A stretch of DNA of 45,969 nucleotides, from IMG/VR virus record IMGVR_UViG_3300035168_000194, positions 1-45,969 of that record. One strand, 5' to 3'. A program made the position numbers and the translations under genes. Position 1 is the stretch's first letter; each line of letters opens with the position of its first letter. Of the stretch, positions 7,672 to 15,621 are shown piece after piece. Origin of the DNA: a virus. The notes below the pieces were generated by a model. The model ran no database searches and was not told the DNA's origin. It worked only from the letters and a program-made list of their open reading frames with translations.

Positions 7672-9207
7672 CTAATTCTGTCCCGGCTGGCCCGCGGCCT
7701 CGCTCGCCGCCACATCGGCGACGAGCTTCTGCAGCACGCCCGACATCGTCGTGTTGCGCGGATCGGAATCGAGGATGACCTTCAGCCGGTCGAGCTCGGC
7801 GTTGTGCGAGGCGATCTCGCGCAGCACGTCGTCGGGATCATATCCGCGCGCCGCGGTGACCTCGCGCCAGGAGCGGTTGCCCATGCGCTGCGTCAGCAGA
7901 TCGGCCATCGCGTCCTTGTAAGGCTCGATCGCCTCCCATTTCGGCGGCGACCATTCGACCGGCACATAAGGGACATCGAGCTTTCCCGCTATCTGCGCCG
8001 CCTCGCAGAACCATCGCCACCACGGCTCGAGCAGCATGGGGATGACAATCTGCCATTGCACGACCGAGCAAAATCGCCGGAACTCGACGAGAAGATAGCG
8101 CTGCGCCGAGAAGTTCTCCTGGCTGCCGTCGCCTGTGAGCAACGCGTAAGGCACGCGCAGTCCGGCGGCGATCTCGCGCGCGGTCACGCGCTTGTATTCC
8201 TCATACCCACCAACCGCGGAAGGCGTGTTGAACTTGATTTCCTTTCCGCCCTGCAGATAGGCGATGAGCCCTGGCGAGAATTTTTCGACGATATTGCCCT
8301 TGCTATCGACGACCTTGGCCTGTCCCTGCGTCCCGGTCACTCCGGGCGCCGTGTCGTCGTCGCCGTAGACGACGCCGACCATCGACGCCTCGGTCTTCTT
8401 GCGAATGCCCTCGGCGAAATCATAATCGTCGATATCGCGGGCGCGACGCATGATCGGCGCGAACCAGCTCGCGCCGCGTCGCTGCGTTCGCTGCTTCTCA
8501 TAGAGATGGGCGATATCGGCCGCCGGCACGACGCTCGAGGCGTAACCGCCCGCGAGCGAGGCGAGCGAGGCGTCGCCGGGATGCTGGCGATAGAGCCGGT
8601 AGGAGACGCGCTGTCCGATCTGATCGAACTCGATTCCCTCCCAGACTTGATTTCCGTTGGCGCGGGGGCCGTCCAGCGAGGAGTCGAGGAAATCGCCCTC
8701 GAGCAGCTGAATCTGCATCGGCGCCGGCAGATTGTCCGCGGCCCGCCGCCAGCGTCGGCGCGACAGAACGTCGCCGCCTTCGATCATCTCCCGGACCGCG
8801 AGCGTCTGCAGACCATAAAAATCGAGCTGGCCGTCGCCGTCGCATTTGGCCGCCCAATCCTCGAACAACGCCTTCGCCTGCGCATCCCGGCCGGCGTCGC
8901 CGCTCTTCGGACGGGGCATGATGCCCTCGCCGATGATGTTTGTCGCGAGGATCGTCAAGGCGCGCGCGGCATGCGGATTGTTGCGCACGAGATCGCGCGC
9001 GCGATCACGAAGCAGCCGTCCACCGATGGCGATCTCGGCGTCGGCCGAGGTCGCGCCGGTTCGCCAGCCGTCAGTGTGCCGGCCCTTGGCGGCGCCCGTA
9101 TATGACCGAGCCTCCGCCCCGCGTAGCGCTTCGAAGCGCCGCCGCGCGACCAAACGGCGCGCCCCGGCGTCGGGTGACAGCCAGCCGACTACGGAGTCGA
9201 GCCACAT
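7672..9207 (-). CDS. Portal protein (lambda gpB family)
   Basis: A 511-residue portal forming the dodecameric channel for DNA at the unique capsid vertex. Lambda-type marks: RARDLVRNNPHAARALTILA, LDFYGLQTLAVREMIEGGDV, IQLLEGDFLD, GIEFDQIGQRVSYRLYRQHP, HLYEKQRTQRRGASWFAPIM, VPYALLTGDGSQENFSAQRY. The start MWLDSVVGW (ATG at 9207) is 4 nt past the gpW stop; an upstream in-frame start at 9270 would overlap gpW fully and is unlikely. Length is normal for the family. Confidence 0.92.
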   Translation of the reverse strand: MWLDSVVGWLSPDAGARRLVARRRFEALRGAEARSYTGAAKGRHTDGWRTGATSADAEIAIGGRLLRDRARDLVRNNPHAARALTILATNIIGEGIMPRPKSGDAGRDAQAKALFEDWAAKCDGDGQLDFYGLQTLAVREMIEGGDVLSRRRWRRAADNLPAPMQIQLLEGDFLDSSLDGPRANGNQVWEGIEFDQIGQRVSYRLYRQHPGDASLASLAGGYASSVVPAADIAHLYEKQRTQRRGASWFAPIMRRARDIDDYDFAEGIRKKTEASMVGVVYGDDDTAPGVTGTQGQAKVVDSKGNIVEKFSPGLIAYLQGGKEIKFNTPSAVGGYEEYKRVTAREIAAGLRVPYALLTGDGSQENFSAQRYLLVEFRRFCSVVQWQIVIPMLLEPWWRWFCEAAQIAGKLDVPYVPVEWSPPKWEAIEPYKDAMADLLTQRMGNRSWREVTAARGYDPDDVLREIASHNAELDRLKVILDSDPRNTTMSGVLQKLVADVAASEAAGQPGQN

Positions 9208-9211
9208 GCGA

Positions 9212-9427
9212 TCAGCAATCCCCGCGATCGAAGGAGGCGAAGCCGCATTGCGGCGTCTGCTGCACGCCACCGGCCTGCTGCGCGAGCAGCCAGCGCCGAC
9301 GGGCGAGCAGCATCTCCATCGTGTCGAATTTCGTGTGCCGCCCGTTATAGGTCACTTCCGTGACCCCGGACGCGATCGCCTGATCGAGCGCGGCGATCTC
9401 TTCCGTATAGCTCACTGGATCGCTCAT
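9212..9427 (-). CDS. gpW-like head-tail joining protein
   Basis: A 71-residue protein with the gpW pattern: EEIAALDQAIASGVTEVTYN, then GRHTKFDTMEMLLARRRWLL, i.e. helix, beta hairpin (VTEVTYNGRHTKF), helix. Lambda gpW sits between terminase and portal and stabilises packaged heads; this gene has the same place. Its ATG overlaps the previous stop as ATGA. The C-terminal QQTPQCGFASFDRGDC is outside the fold. Confidence 0.8.
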   Translation of the reverse strand: MSDPVSYTEEIAALDQAIASGVTEVTYNGRHTKFDTMEMLLARRRWLLAQQAGGVQQTPQCGFASFDRGDC

Positions 9428-9657
9428 TTGCGGGATGTTCTCGGCTCGGACGCGGCGGGCGCCGCGAGGGGTTTTTTTAAGAGGCCTGACGCGTTCGAAG
9501 CGCTACGGAGCGTCCACTCGGTCGGCTGTCCGCCTCCGCCACAATAGGCGTGGTCGGAGGAGATAGGCCGCCAGAGCGCACAAGGCTCGCCGAGGCAATT
9601 CCCATGACCGCGAAACGGGCAACGTGCGTTTTGAGGCCGCTCTGTGGGAATCAGCAT
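9424..9657 (-). CDS. Small Cys-containing protein between terminase and gpW
   Basis: A 77-residue protein with an N-terminal cysteine group (NARCPFRGHGNCLGEPCALW and AYCGGGG), suggesting one small metal site, then a basic tail. ATG at 9657 is one base after the terminase stop (TGACATG) and its stop overlaps the gpW start (ATGA), so it is almost certainly translated. No function is known to me. Confidence 0.65.
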   Translation of the reverse strand: MLIPTERPQNARCPFRGHGNCLGEPCALWRPISSDHAYCGGGGQPTEWTLRSASNASGLLKKPLAAPAASEPRTSRK

Positions 9658-9658
9658 G

Positions 9659-11668
9659 TCAAAGCCAATCGCTCGGGGTTTCGATCCATGGCGCGGACGC
9701 AGGCGCGTCGCTTCTGTCGCGTTCGCTTTCGCGAGCCGGGATCACCGGCTCCGAATTGCTCGGCCGCGACTGATGCGCCGCATAGGCGTCATTCGCGGGG
9801 TCGAAGAGGTCTTGCTGGCCTCGCTCGACCAGCTTCTCGCGGATCGCGCGTAGGGCCGCCCATTTCTCGGGTGTGTTGGAATAGAAGCCGCAGCGGATCG
9901 CCGCGGCTTCCGCATAGAGCTCGGTGTCGAGCACCTCGTTGCGATCATGCACGAGCTCCCATCGCGCCACTGGGAAGCCCGTCCGCTTGTCCTTGGTCAC
10001 GACGCGCTGCTCGGCGGTGAGCTGGCGATAGAATTCGTCGTCGAGGCCCTGCGGATAGCCGCAATAGCCGCGGGCCAGCGGGTCGGATCGGCCGAGCACC
10101 TCGTAAAGCGAGCCTTTCAGCCCCGAGACGCCGACATTGAAGAAGCGTTGGCGATCGCGCGCCTTGCCGTCGGGCCGCCGCTCATATTTGACCGCCGCCA
10201 GCGGCGGGGCGAGATCGGATTTGGCGCCGCGCACCACGATCACCTTGAGCCGCGGATGGCGGTTGGCCCAGGCGAAAACATCCTTGGTGAAGGCGTTTCC
10301 GTCGATCGCCAGCATGTCGACGCCGCGCGTCGCGCCGAACGCGTCGGGAAACAGGCGCACGAGCAGGCGATCGAGCCCGAGGCGCGCCTCCTCCGTGCTG
10401 ATGTGATGCGGAACGACCACATAATCGACCGTCCAGCGCTTCAGATGCTCGCCGAAGGCCTTGATATGCGCCTCGCAGCGGTCGATCTGGCAGTCGACGC
10501 CGATGGTGACGATTAGGCCGCCCGGCGGGATATTGCCGCGCTGATAGACCGGCGCGTCCGGAACATCGTTTCCGCCGGCGTCGACGCCATTGGAACGGTC
10601 GCGGATCGCTTGCCAGGGCGGGGCCTCGCCGACCGTCTCATAAGGGAGCCCCCACCAATCGTTAAAATAGACTTGCTCGGCCGCCGGATCGCCGCGGACA
10701 GTGAGCCATTCGCGGGCGATGTCGCTCCACTCGTAATTCGGCATTTCCGCGCGCGACGCCTGGAAGGAAATCTCCTTCGCGCCGGGGTTCTCGGCGATCC
10801 AGCGGCCCTTGCGCAGCATCTGGCGCTTGTGCTTGCGTTCGATCTTCTCGCCGCAGGCCATGCAGGTGAAATGCGCGGAGTCGGGATCCTCCGGGTCGAT
10901 GTTCGAATGGAAGTTCTCGTGGCGGAGCGGTTGCTCGACTGTGCAATGAGGGCAGGGGACGTTCCACCATTCCTGCGTTCCCTGCAGGAAGTTGCGCGTG
11001 ATGCGGCAGGTCTTGCCGCGCAGCGGCGTCGAAATCTTGAACACTTTGCGCCATTCGAAGCTGGCGCTTCGGCTGTCCGCCTGCGCCTCGGAATCGCCGG
11101 CGTTGGCGTGGTTCTCCCATTTGGAGAGATCGTCTTGCACCTGCGCCGGCCAGGAGCGCATCGATAGGGACGCCGCGGAATTGGCGCCGGAAATCTGCAG
11201 CGAGCCGCGTCCGTCGCGCGTCTCCTGAAACAGCATCGTATCGGTCGAATCGCGCGTCTTCTTCTGCTCGCCGAAGATGCGGCGCAGCGCCTTCGACTGC
11301 TGGCGCATGCGCTTCCATTTCGTGCGCGACCAATTGACGGCGTTCTCGTGGCTGGCGTGGACATAGCCCATTTCGCAGGGGTCGATGTCCATGCGGCCGC
11401 CGATGAAGATCTGCGCGACCGTCGTCTTGAAGATTTGCGCGGCTCCGCGAACCGTTACGACATTGGCCGGATGATCCGGAGAGAGCGTCTGCAATATGCG
11501 CTCGAGCTGGGGGATCGTGTCGCGCGCAAAGGGGCCGGGGAACGGCGATTCCTTCCCGAAGACGATGTTGTTCTCGGCCCAGCCGCAGAGATCGCCAGGC
11601 GGCGGCGGCTCGGCGGCGATCTCGACGACGGTGAGCGCGAGAATGCGCGGATCGACGAAGATGGACAT
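9659..11668 (-). CDS. Terminase large subunit (lambda gpA family)
   Basis: A 669-residue packaging motor and nuclease. N-terminal ATPase: Walker-A-like VRGAAQIFKTTVAQIF near residues 53-68. A zinc-ribbon-like pair (VPCPHC near residue 240 and FTCMACGEKI near 270) is typical of gpA-type enzymes. The C-terminal nuclease begins near IVTIGVDCQIDRCEAHIKAF, with an acidic residue in the IGVD strand. Length matches the family. It lies directly after the small subunit. gpA-type enzymes in lambda-like phages cut at cos, so cohesive-end packaging is likely. Confidence 0.93.
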   Translation of the reverse strand: MSIFVDPRILALTVVEIAAEPPPPGDLCGWAENNIVFGKESPFPGPFARDTIPQLERILQTLSPDHPANVVTVRGAAQIFKTTVAQIFIGGRMDIDPCEMGYVHASHENAVNWSRTKWKRMRQQSKALRRIFGEQKKTRDSTDTMLFQETRDGRGSLQISGANSAASLSMRSWPAQVQDDLSKWENHANAGDSEAQADSRSASFEWRKVFKISTPLRGKTCRITRNFLQGTQEWWNVPCPHCTVEQPLRHENFHSNIDPEDPDSAHFTCMACGEKIERKHKRQMLRKGRWIAENPGAKEISFQASRAEMPNYEWSDIAREWLTVRGDPAAEQVYFNDWWGLPYETVGEAPPWQAIRDRSNGVDAGGNDVPDAPVYQRGNIPPGGLIVTIGVDCQIDRCEAHIKAFGEHLKRWTVDYVVVPHHISTEEARLGLDRLLVRLFPDAFGATRGVDMLAIDGNAFTKDVFAWANRHPRLKVIVVRGAKSDLAPPLAAVKYERRPDGKARDRQRFFNVGVSGLKGSLYEVLGRSDPLARGYCGYPQGLDDEFYRQLTAEQRVVTKDKRTGFPVARWELVHDRNEVLDTELYAEAAAIRCGFYSNTPEKWAALRAIREKLVERGQQDLFDPANDAYAAHQSRPSNSEPVIPARESERDRSDAPASAPWIETPSDWL

Positions 11669-11677
11669 GTCCGGGCG

Positions 11678-12313
11678 TCAGGCTCGGGGTTCATCCTGAG
11701 AGAGCTGCTCGCGGGTGGAGCGAGCGTCGGCGGATAGTCCGGCGCGGAACCCGCGCCACTGCTCCCGCACGAAGGCGGAAACCTCTTTCCAATCGAGGCC
11801 GAATTTCTCCGCGATCTCGCGCGACATGCGATTGCCGATGAACGTGTCGGACTTGGCGAACACTTCCGCGAGCTCGCGGCCGAAAGTGCGCGCAGCTTCC
11901 TCCGCGAGCACGAAGCGCCCTTCGTCGAGGGCGAGCTTGCGGCGGCGCGCCTCCGCCTCATGCTCGGCGGAGTCGGCGTCGGCCTTCGCGCGGCGAGCGA
12001 GATCGGCCTGGCGCTGGCGCTCCAATTCGCGCAGCGCGGATGTCTCGGCGCTGATCGGTCCCTCGCCGGCGCCGGCATCGTCCCGCGCAAAGGGCATTGT
12101 CACCTGGATCGGCTTGGACTGCGCCGCCTGCTGCGATGGATCGAGGCTCGCCGCGAGATCGGCGTCCGCGCGCTCCACCCAGATTCGCGCCCGCACGCCG
12201 TCGCCGATCAGCGCCGCCGACGTGATCTTGCCCTCCGCGATCATGTTGGAGACCCAGGCCGGGCTGCGGCTATGCCGCTGCGCGAATTCGCCCTTGGTGA
12301 CGACGGTTTTCAA
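11678..12313 (-). CDS. Terminase small subunit (Nu1-like)
   Basis: A 211-residue protein with an N-terminal helix-turn-helix (VTKGEFAQRHSRSPAWVSNM, then a wing GKITSAALIGDGVRARIWV), followed by a coiled coil rich in Ala/Arg/Glu and a C-terminal region (EKFGLDWKEVSAFVREQW). This is the Nu1 plan: DNA-binding wing-helix, dimerising coil, large-subunit contact. The only fitting start is TTG at 12313 with GAGG eight bases upstream; no ATG is available before the HTH. It is first in the late minus-strand operon. Confidence 0.8.
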   Translation of the reverse strand: MKTVVTKGEFAQRHSRSPAWVSNMIAEGKITSAALIGDGVRARIWVERADADLAASLDPSQQAAQSKPIQVTMPFARDDAGAGEGPISAETSALRELERQRQADLARRAKADADSAEHEAEARRRKLALDEGRFVLAEEAARTFGRELAEVFAKSDTFIGNRMSREIAEKFGLDWKEVSAFVREQWRGFRAGLSADARSTREQLSQDEPRA

Positions 12314-12377
12314 AACTTCAGCCTCGAACTTCAGCCCCGTGCTGAAATTTCAGCCCTTCCTTCAACCCGTTTTTATA
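12314..12377 (-). promoter_or_regulatory. Candidate late promoter and leader of the terminase/head operon
   Basis: A TATAAA box on the minus strand (12377-12372) lies about 60 bp before the terminase small start. No -35-like hexamer is seen 16-18 bp upstream, so an activator may be needed. The leader carries three copies of AAYTTCAGCC (12314, 12327, 12346) and a perfect 14-bp palindrome GCTGAAATTTCAGC (12341-12354). Inference from motif and position only. Confidence 0.4.
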
Positions 12378-12430
12378 GCGCCCCCCCGCGCCCCGCCTGC
12401 CCGTGTTGGTTTCGGGCCCCGGGAGGACCC

Positions 12431-12556
12431 GCCGAAGCGATCGGTCGAGCGCTTGTCGACGATCCGCCGAAGCGATCGGTCGAGCGCTTGTCGACGATCC
12501 GCCGAGGCGATCGGTCGAGCGCTTGTCGACGATCCGCCGAGGCGATCGGTCGAGCG
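12431..12556. repeat. 35-bp tandem repeat, 3.6 copies (candidate packaging or partition site)
   Basis: Units start at 12431, 12466, 12501 and 12536 (the last is cut after 21 bp). Copies differ only at one A/G position early in the unit. Each full unit contains an interrupted palindrome GTCGA-N7-TCGAC inside GATCG...CGATC. There is no spacer, so it is not CRISPR. Position 118-243 bp upstream of terminase small recalls lambda cosB R sites. Confidence 0.85.
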
Positions 12557-12823
12557 GCTCGGCGACGGAATGAAGCGCGCGGAATTGGGGACGCTTCGCA
12601 CTTCGCGCCTGGCGTGGCGCGGTCTCGACATCTCTCGGCCCGGCGGCGACTTGGTCAACACATCTCGGACGGCCGAGGCGCCGCACGTAACGAGGCGCGG
12701 CGTCGATCGCGCGCATTTACGACTCGCGGCGGCGTGACAGTCAAGCCGGGTCGCGAGTCCCGCGGGAATCCGCGCGCCGTCCGACATGGCGGCGCATCGC
12801 CAGCCGCTCGCGTTCGAAAAAAT
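12557..12823. other. Non-coding stretch in the divergent control region
   Basis: Between the tandem repeats and the plus-strand promoter. Reading frames here continue from or into the repeats on both strands and have no credible start or protein character. I see no tRNA or clear hairpin. Confidence 0.5.
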
Positions 12824-12865
12824 GCGAATCGACTCTTGACACCGATTCGCACCCGTCTCTATTCT
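12824..12865 (+). promoter_or_regulatory. Sigma-70-like promoter with palindromic operator over the -35
   Basis: TTGACA at 12836-12841 is followed after 18 bp by TATTCT (12860-12865). Perfect 8-bp inverted repeats GCGAATCG (12824-12831) and CGATTCGC (12843-12850) flank the -35, so a bound dimer would cover it. It drives the plus-strand DUF932 operon, 55 bp downstream. Confidence 0.65.
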
Positions 12866-12919
12866 TCACCACATGGCGAGGGCGCTGGCCCCGCCGAATA
12901 TCGAGAGGGAACTCCGACA

Positions 12920-13816
12920 ATGACCGCTCACTTCGACTCCCGTCATCTTTATGGCGCCTCCGCCCGCTTCGACGTCGCTCGCCCGCTGAACGAGGACGAG
13001 CTCCGCCGCGCCGCCCCGAGCATCTTCGCGCTCGAGGCGCACGAGAGCCGCTCGGCTCGCTTCGCGCCCGTCCCCACCATCGACGTTCTTCGCGCCCTCG
13101 CTAAGGAAGGCTTTCATCCCGTGCTTGCGCGCCAGTCCCGCACCCGTGACGCCAGCAAGCGCGATTTCACCAAGCACATGATCCGCCTGCGCCGCTTCGA
13201 CAATGTCGAAGCCTATCGCGTCGGGGATAATCTCTGCGAGATCATCTTGAAGAACGCTAACGACGGCTCGAGCGCTTACGACCTCATGGCGGGAATGTTC
13301 CGCATTCGCTGCATGAACTCGCTCGTCGCGCAGACGAGCACCATCGACAGCGTCAAGGTCCGCCACAGCGGCGACGCCATCGGCCAAGTCATCGAAGGGA
13401 CGTATCGCGTCCTCGGCGAGGCCCAAAACCTGCTCGCCGCGCCCGCAGATTGGTCGAAGATTCCGCTTTCGCAGGACGCCAAGCACGCGCTCGCCGAGGC
13501 CGCGCATGTTCTGCGCTTCGCCGATGCCGACGGCCATGTCGAAACGCCGATTCGTCCCGTCCAGCTGCTCGCCCCGCGCCGCGTCGACGACACTGGCGCC
13601 GACTTGTGGACGACCTTCAACGTCGTGCAAGAGAACGTCATCCGCGGCGGACTCTCGGCGCGCGCGCCCGCGACGCGCGACGAGCGCGGCCGCACGCGTT
13701 GCGGCCGCATGGTGACGACGCGCGAGGTCGCGGGGATAGATCAGGACGTCAAGCTCAATAAAGCGCTCTGGGTGCTCGGCGAGCGCATGGCGCAGCTGCT
13801 GAAATCCGCCGCGTGA
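12920..13816 (+). CDS. DUF932/DUF945-like phage protein
   Basis: A 298-residue protein of the DUF932 (phage/plasmid-related) type, with SARFAPVPTIDVLRALAKEG, ARQSRTRDASKRDFTKHMIR, AGMFRIRCMNSLV and LWTTFNVVQENVIRGGL. The biochemical role of the family is unknown; members are common on plasmids and temperate phages near replication or repair genes. ATG at 12920 is preceded by GAGAGGGAA, in a leader whose last 40 bp are shared with the next two genes. It is the first gene of the plus-strand operon. Confidence 0.8.
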   Translation: MTAHFDSRHLYGASARFDVARPLNEDELRRAAPSIFALEAHESRSARFAPVPTIDVLRALAKEGFHPVLARQSRTRDASKRDFTKHMIRLRRFDNVEAYRVGDNLCEIILKNANDGSSAYDLMAGMFRIRCMNSLVAQTSTIDSVKVRHSGDAIGQVIEGTYRVLGEAQNLLAAPADWSKIPLSQDAKHALAEAAHVLRFADADGHVETPIRPVQLLAPRRVDDTGADLWTTFNVVQENVIRGGLSARAPATRDERGRTRCGRMVTTREVAGIDQDVKLNKALWVLGERMAQLLKSAA

Positions 13817-13818
13817 CA

Positions 13819-13916
13819 CTTCGGCGAGCGCCCCACGGGGCGCTCTGCGAAGCGCCACGGCTTCACAGCGACAGGCGAGGGCGCCGCCCCGCCGTTCATC
13901 GAGAGGGAAACCCCGA
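13819..13916 (+). repeat. Structured leader repeat, copy 1
   Basis: A 98-bp block nearly identical to 14246-14343. It contains a hairpin with arms CTTCG/CGAAG and GAGCGCCC/GGGCGCTC (13819-13852) with a 4-nt loop, followed by a conserved stretch ending in the ribosome binding site GAGAGGGAA. It fills the gap between the DUF932 gene and the next frame. Confidence 0.8.
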
Positions 13917-13917
13917 C

Positions 13918-14232
13918 CTGCCGATTCCGTCCTACATCTCCGAGGCCGCCGACTTGATCCGCGAGTTTTCGCCCGCGACGGCGCAAGCCTTCCTCACGCA
14001 ACCCTTCCGCCGAATTCAGCTTGCGCAAGCCTTCGCGGGCGGATTCGCGCGACATAGCGATTACAGTCGCCGCGTCTGCGCTCTCGTCACGAGGGCCGCC
14101 GAGCTCGACAAGGCGGAGCGCGAAGGCGCCGCGCTCGCCGAGAAGGCGAGACATGCGGCGCGGGAAGAGAGGAAGGCGCGCGCCGCCCTTCGATCCGCCT
14201 TGCGCGCCTCGCGCCCCCTCGGACAGGCATGA
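13918..14232 (+). CDS. Small helical protein, probable CTG start
   Basis: A 104-residue protein (LPIPSYISEAADLIREF, TQPFRRIQLAQAFAGGFA, a long Ala/Glu/Arg coiled coil AELDKAEREGAALAEKARHA). The repeated leader places GAGAGGGAA at the same distance from CTG 13918 as from the ATG of the next gene, so CTG is the likely start. An in-frame GTG at 13813 would translate the leader and overlap the previous stop and is less likely. Function unknown. Confidence 0.55.
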   Translation: MPIPSYISEAADLIREFSPATAQAFLTQPFRRIQLAQAFAGGFARHSDYSRRVCALVTRAAELDKAEREGAALAEKARHAAREERKARAALRSALRASRPLGQA

Positions 14233-14245
14233 CGCGCCCGCGACC

Positions 14246-14343
14246 CTTCGGCGAGCGCCCGCCTCGGGCGCTCTGCGAAGCGCCACGGCTTCACAACGCC
14301 AGGCGAGGGCGCCGCCCCGCCGTTCATCGAGAGGGAACTCCGA
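14246..14343 (+). repeat. Structured leader repeat, copy 2
   Basis: Second 98-bp copy. The stem arms are the same (CTTCG/CGAAG, GAGCGCCC/GGGCGCTC, 14246-14280) but the loop differs (GCCTC instead of CACG). It ends 2 nt before the ATG at 14346. Confidence 0.8.
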
Positions 14344-14345
14344 TC

Positions 14346-15621
14346 ATGCTGAACTTGCACAACCCACAGACGCCCGCCGAAACCCGCGCCATCGCCACGC
14401 TCGAGGCCGCGATTGCCGCCCACGACGCGCAGGACAACGCCGCTTGCGCCGAGCGCCTCGGCGAGGCGCGCGCCCTCATCGGCGCCGATTGTCCCGCGCT
14501 CGCCGAGCGCCTCGAGCGCATGCTCGCCTTGCTGGCGGGCGACGCTCCCGCGCCCTCCCTTCCCGAGACGGCGGGCCCCGTTCCCGAGACGGCGAGCGAT
14601 GCGCCCACGCCGCCGCGCCCGCGCCGCAAGCGCCGCGTGACGCGCCATAACCCCAGCCTGTTCGAAGCCCTCGCGGGCGCCGGAGGCCTCCGCCCGCATT
14701 CCGAGCTTTCCGCCATTCTCGACGGCAATCCCTTCGTCCCCGGCTTCGGCCGGCTCTTGCGCAAGTCCGGCATGACGCTCGACGACGCCCTTCGCTATGC
14801 GGTCGAAGAGGGCTATCTCTCCGATCCGGGCGAGCATGACGCCTTCGCCCTCACGCTCGACATAACCGACCTGCTCGACAGGCTGCAGGAGGAGGCGCAC
14901 GGACGCCGCGTCTATCGCATCGGCTATGCGCCGCCCGACGCGCGCATGGTCGCGCTCGCTGAAAGCCGCGCCGAGGCATGCGACGACGCCCGCCGCGCGC
15001 TCATGGCCGATGCGCGTTTCGGCGACCTGCCGCGCGCCATTCTGAACAGCGCGGCGGCGCTCATGGCCGAGGAAGGCCTCGAGGCCGAGGACGCCATTCT
15101 ATGGGCGAAGGTCGGCGCCGAGAGCGCGCTCCTCGCCGAGATCGACGCTCTCGACGAGATGCGCGAGGAGATAGACCATGACGCGGAATTCCTCGGGACA
15201 GGCGCCGCCCGCCCGTCCGACCTTTCGGGAGACGCCCGAGCGCCATCGCGCCAATGCGGCGAGGCTGCGAGCCCTCGCGGAGCGGAACCCGGAACGGGCG
15301 GAGCGCCTCCTCTCGCTGGCGGCGCGATCGGAGGAGATGGCGCGGCTGATCGAGGCGGAGCCGCCGAGCCCGGCGCCGACGGATGCGCGCAAATCCTGAT
15401 CGCAGGCGTCGCGCCGATCAGCGACCGCATGCGCGCCGAAACGCGCGCGGCGCGCCCGCTCACGGGCGGCGCGGCGCCGCCTCCCGCCGGCGGGCTGTTC
15501 GACGAGGACGCGCGCGCCCAAGCCGACATGTTCGACGCCGCTCCCGTTCCCGGGACGGCGGGAGACACCCCCGTTCCCGAGACGGCGGAACGGCGCGGAG
15601 CCACGAGAGAGGAGATTCGCC
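14346..15621 (+). CDS. Polyvalent-type phage protein; frame has no stop until 16835
   Basis: ATG at 14346 follows leader copy 2. Residues 1-70 are helical; a basic Pro-rich linker follows (PTPPRPRRKRRVTRH, with two VPETA-type repeats); then NPSLFEALAGAGGLRPHSEL, a segment GMTLDDALRYAVEEGYLSDP and LTLDITDLLDRLQEE..RRVYRIG, a pattern known from large polyvalent phage proteins. GC at third codon positions stays high to about 15180, drops across 15178-15399 where another frame is coding, then rises again to about 15590. The true end is unresolved; the end given is the limit of coding character. Confidence 0.5.
14558..14594. repeat. Short palindromic repeat pair (CCNTTCCCGAGACGGCG)
   Basis: Two copies, at 14558 and 14578, inside the preceding gene, encoding LPETA and VPETA. 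Related to the pairs at 15544-15588 and 15991-16030. Confidence 0.7.
15178..15399 (+). CDS. Small helical protein overlapping the preceding frame
   Basis: A 73-residue protein (MTRNSSGQAPPARPTF, then a helix ERHRANAARLRALAERNPER, AERLLSLAARSEEMARLIEA). It is in the +1 frame relative to the 14346 gene and has much higher third-position GC than the overlapping frame, so this is the coding frame here. It looks like a short coiled-coil protein; function unknown. Confidence 0.6.
   Translation: MTRNSSGQAPPARPTFRETPERHRANAARLRALAERNPERAERLLSLAARSEEMARLIEAEPPSPAPTDARKS
15396..15621 (+). CDS. Possible small gene with CTG start, end unresolved
   Basis: CTG at 15396 overlaps the TGA of the preceding gene (CTGA), copying the ATGA/GTGA style of this phage. 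The frame reads LIAGVAPISDRMRAETRAAR and GGLFDEDARAQADMF followed by two VPGTA/VPETA repeats, with high third-position GC until about 15590. An alternative start is ATG 15429. There is no stop before the next gene; this frame is the same phase as the 14346 gene and may be its continuation. Confidence 0.35.
15544..15588. repeat. Short palindromic repeat pair (CCGTTCCCGRGACGGCGG)
   Basis: Copies at 15544-15561 and 15571-15588, 27 bp apart start to start. Core TCCCGGGA is palindromic with CCG/CGG arms in the first copy. Confidence 0.75.

Noticed and set aside
12431-12556. CRISPR array
   Set aside because: Repeats are contiguous without spacers and no cas genes are present.
11960-13816. 618-codon version of the DUF932 gene
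   Set aside because: It would translate the tandem repeats and the promoter region; ATG 12920 has a matching leader.
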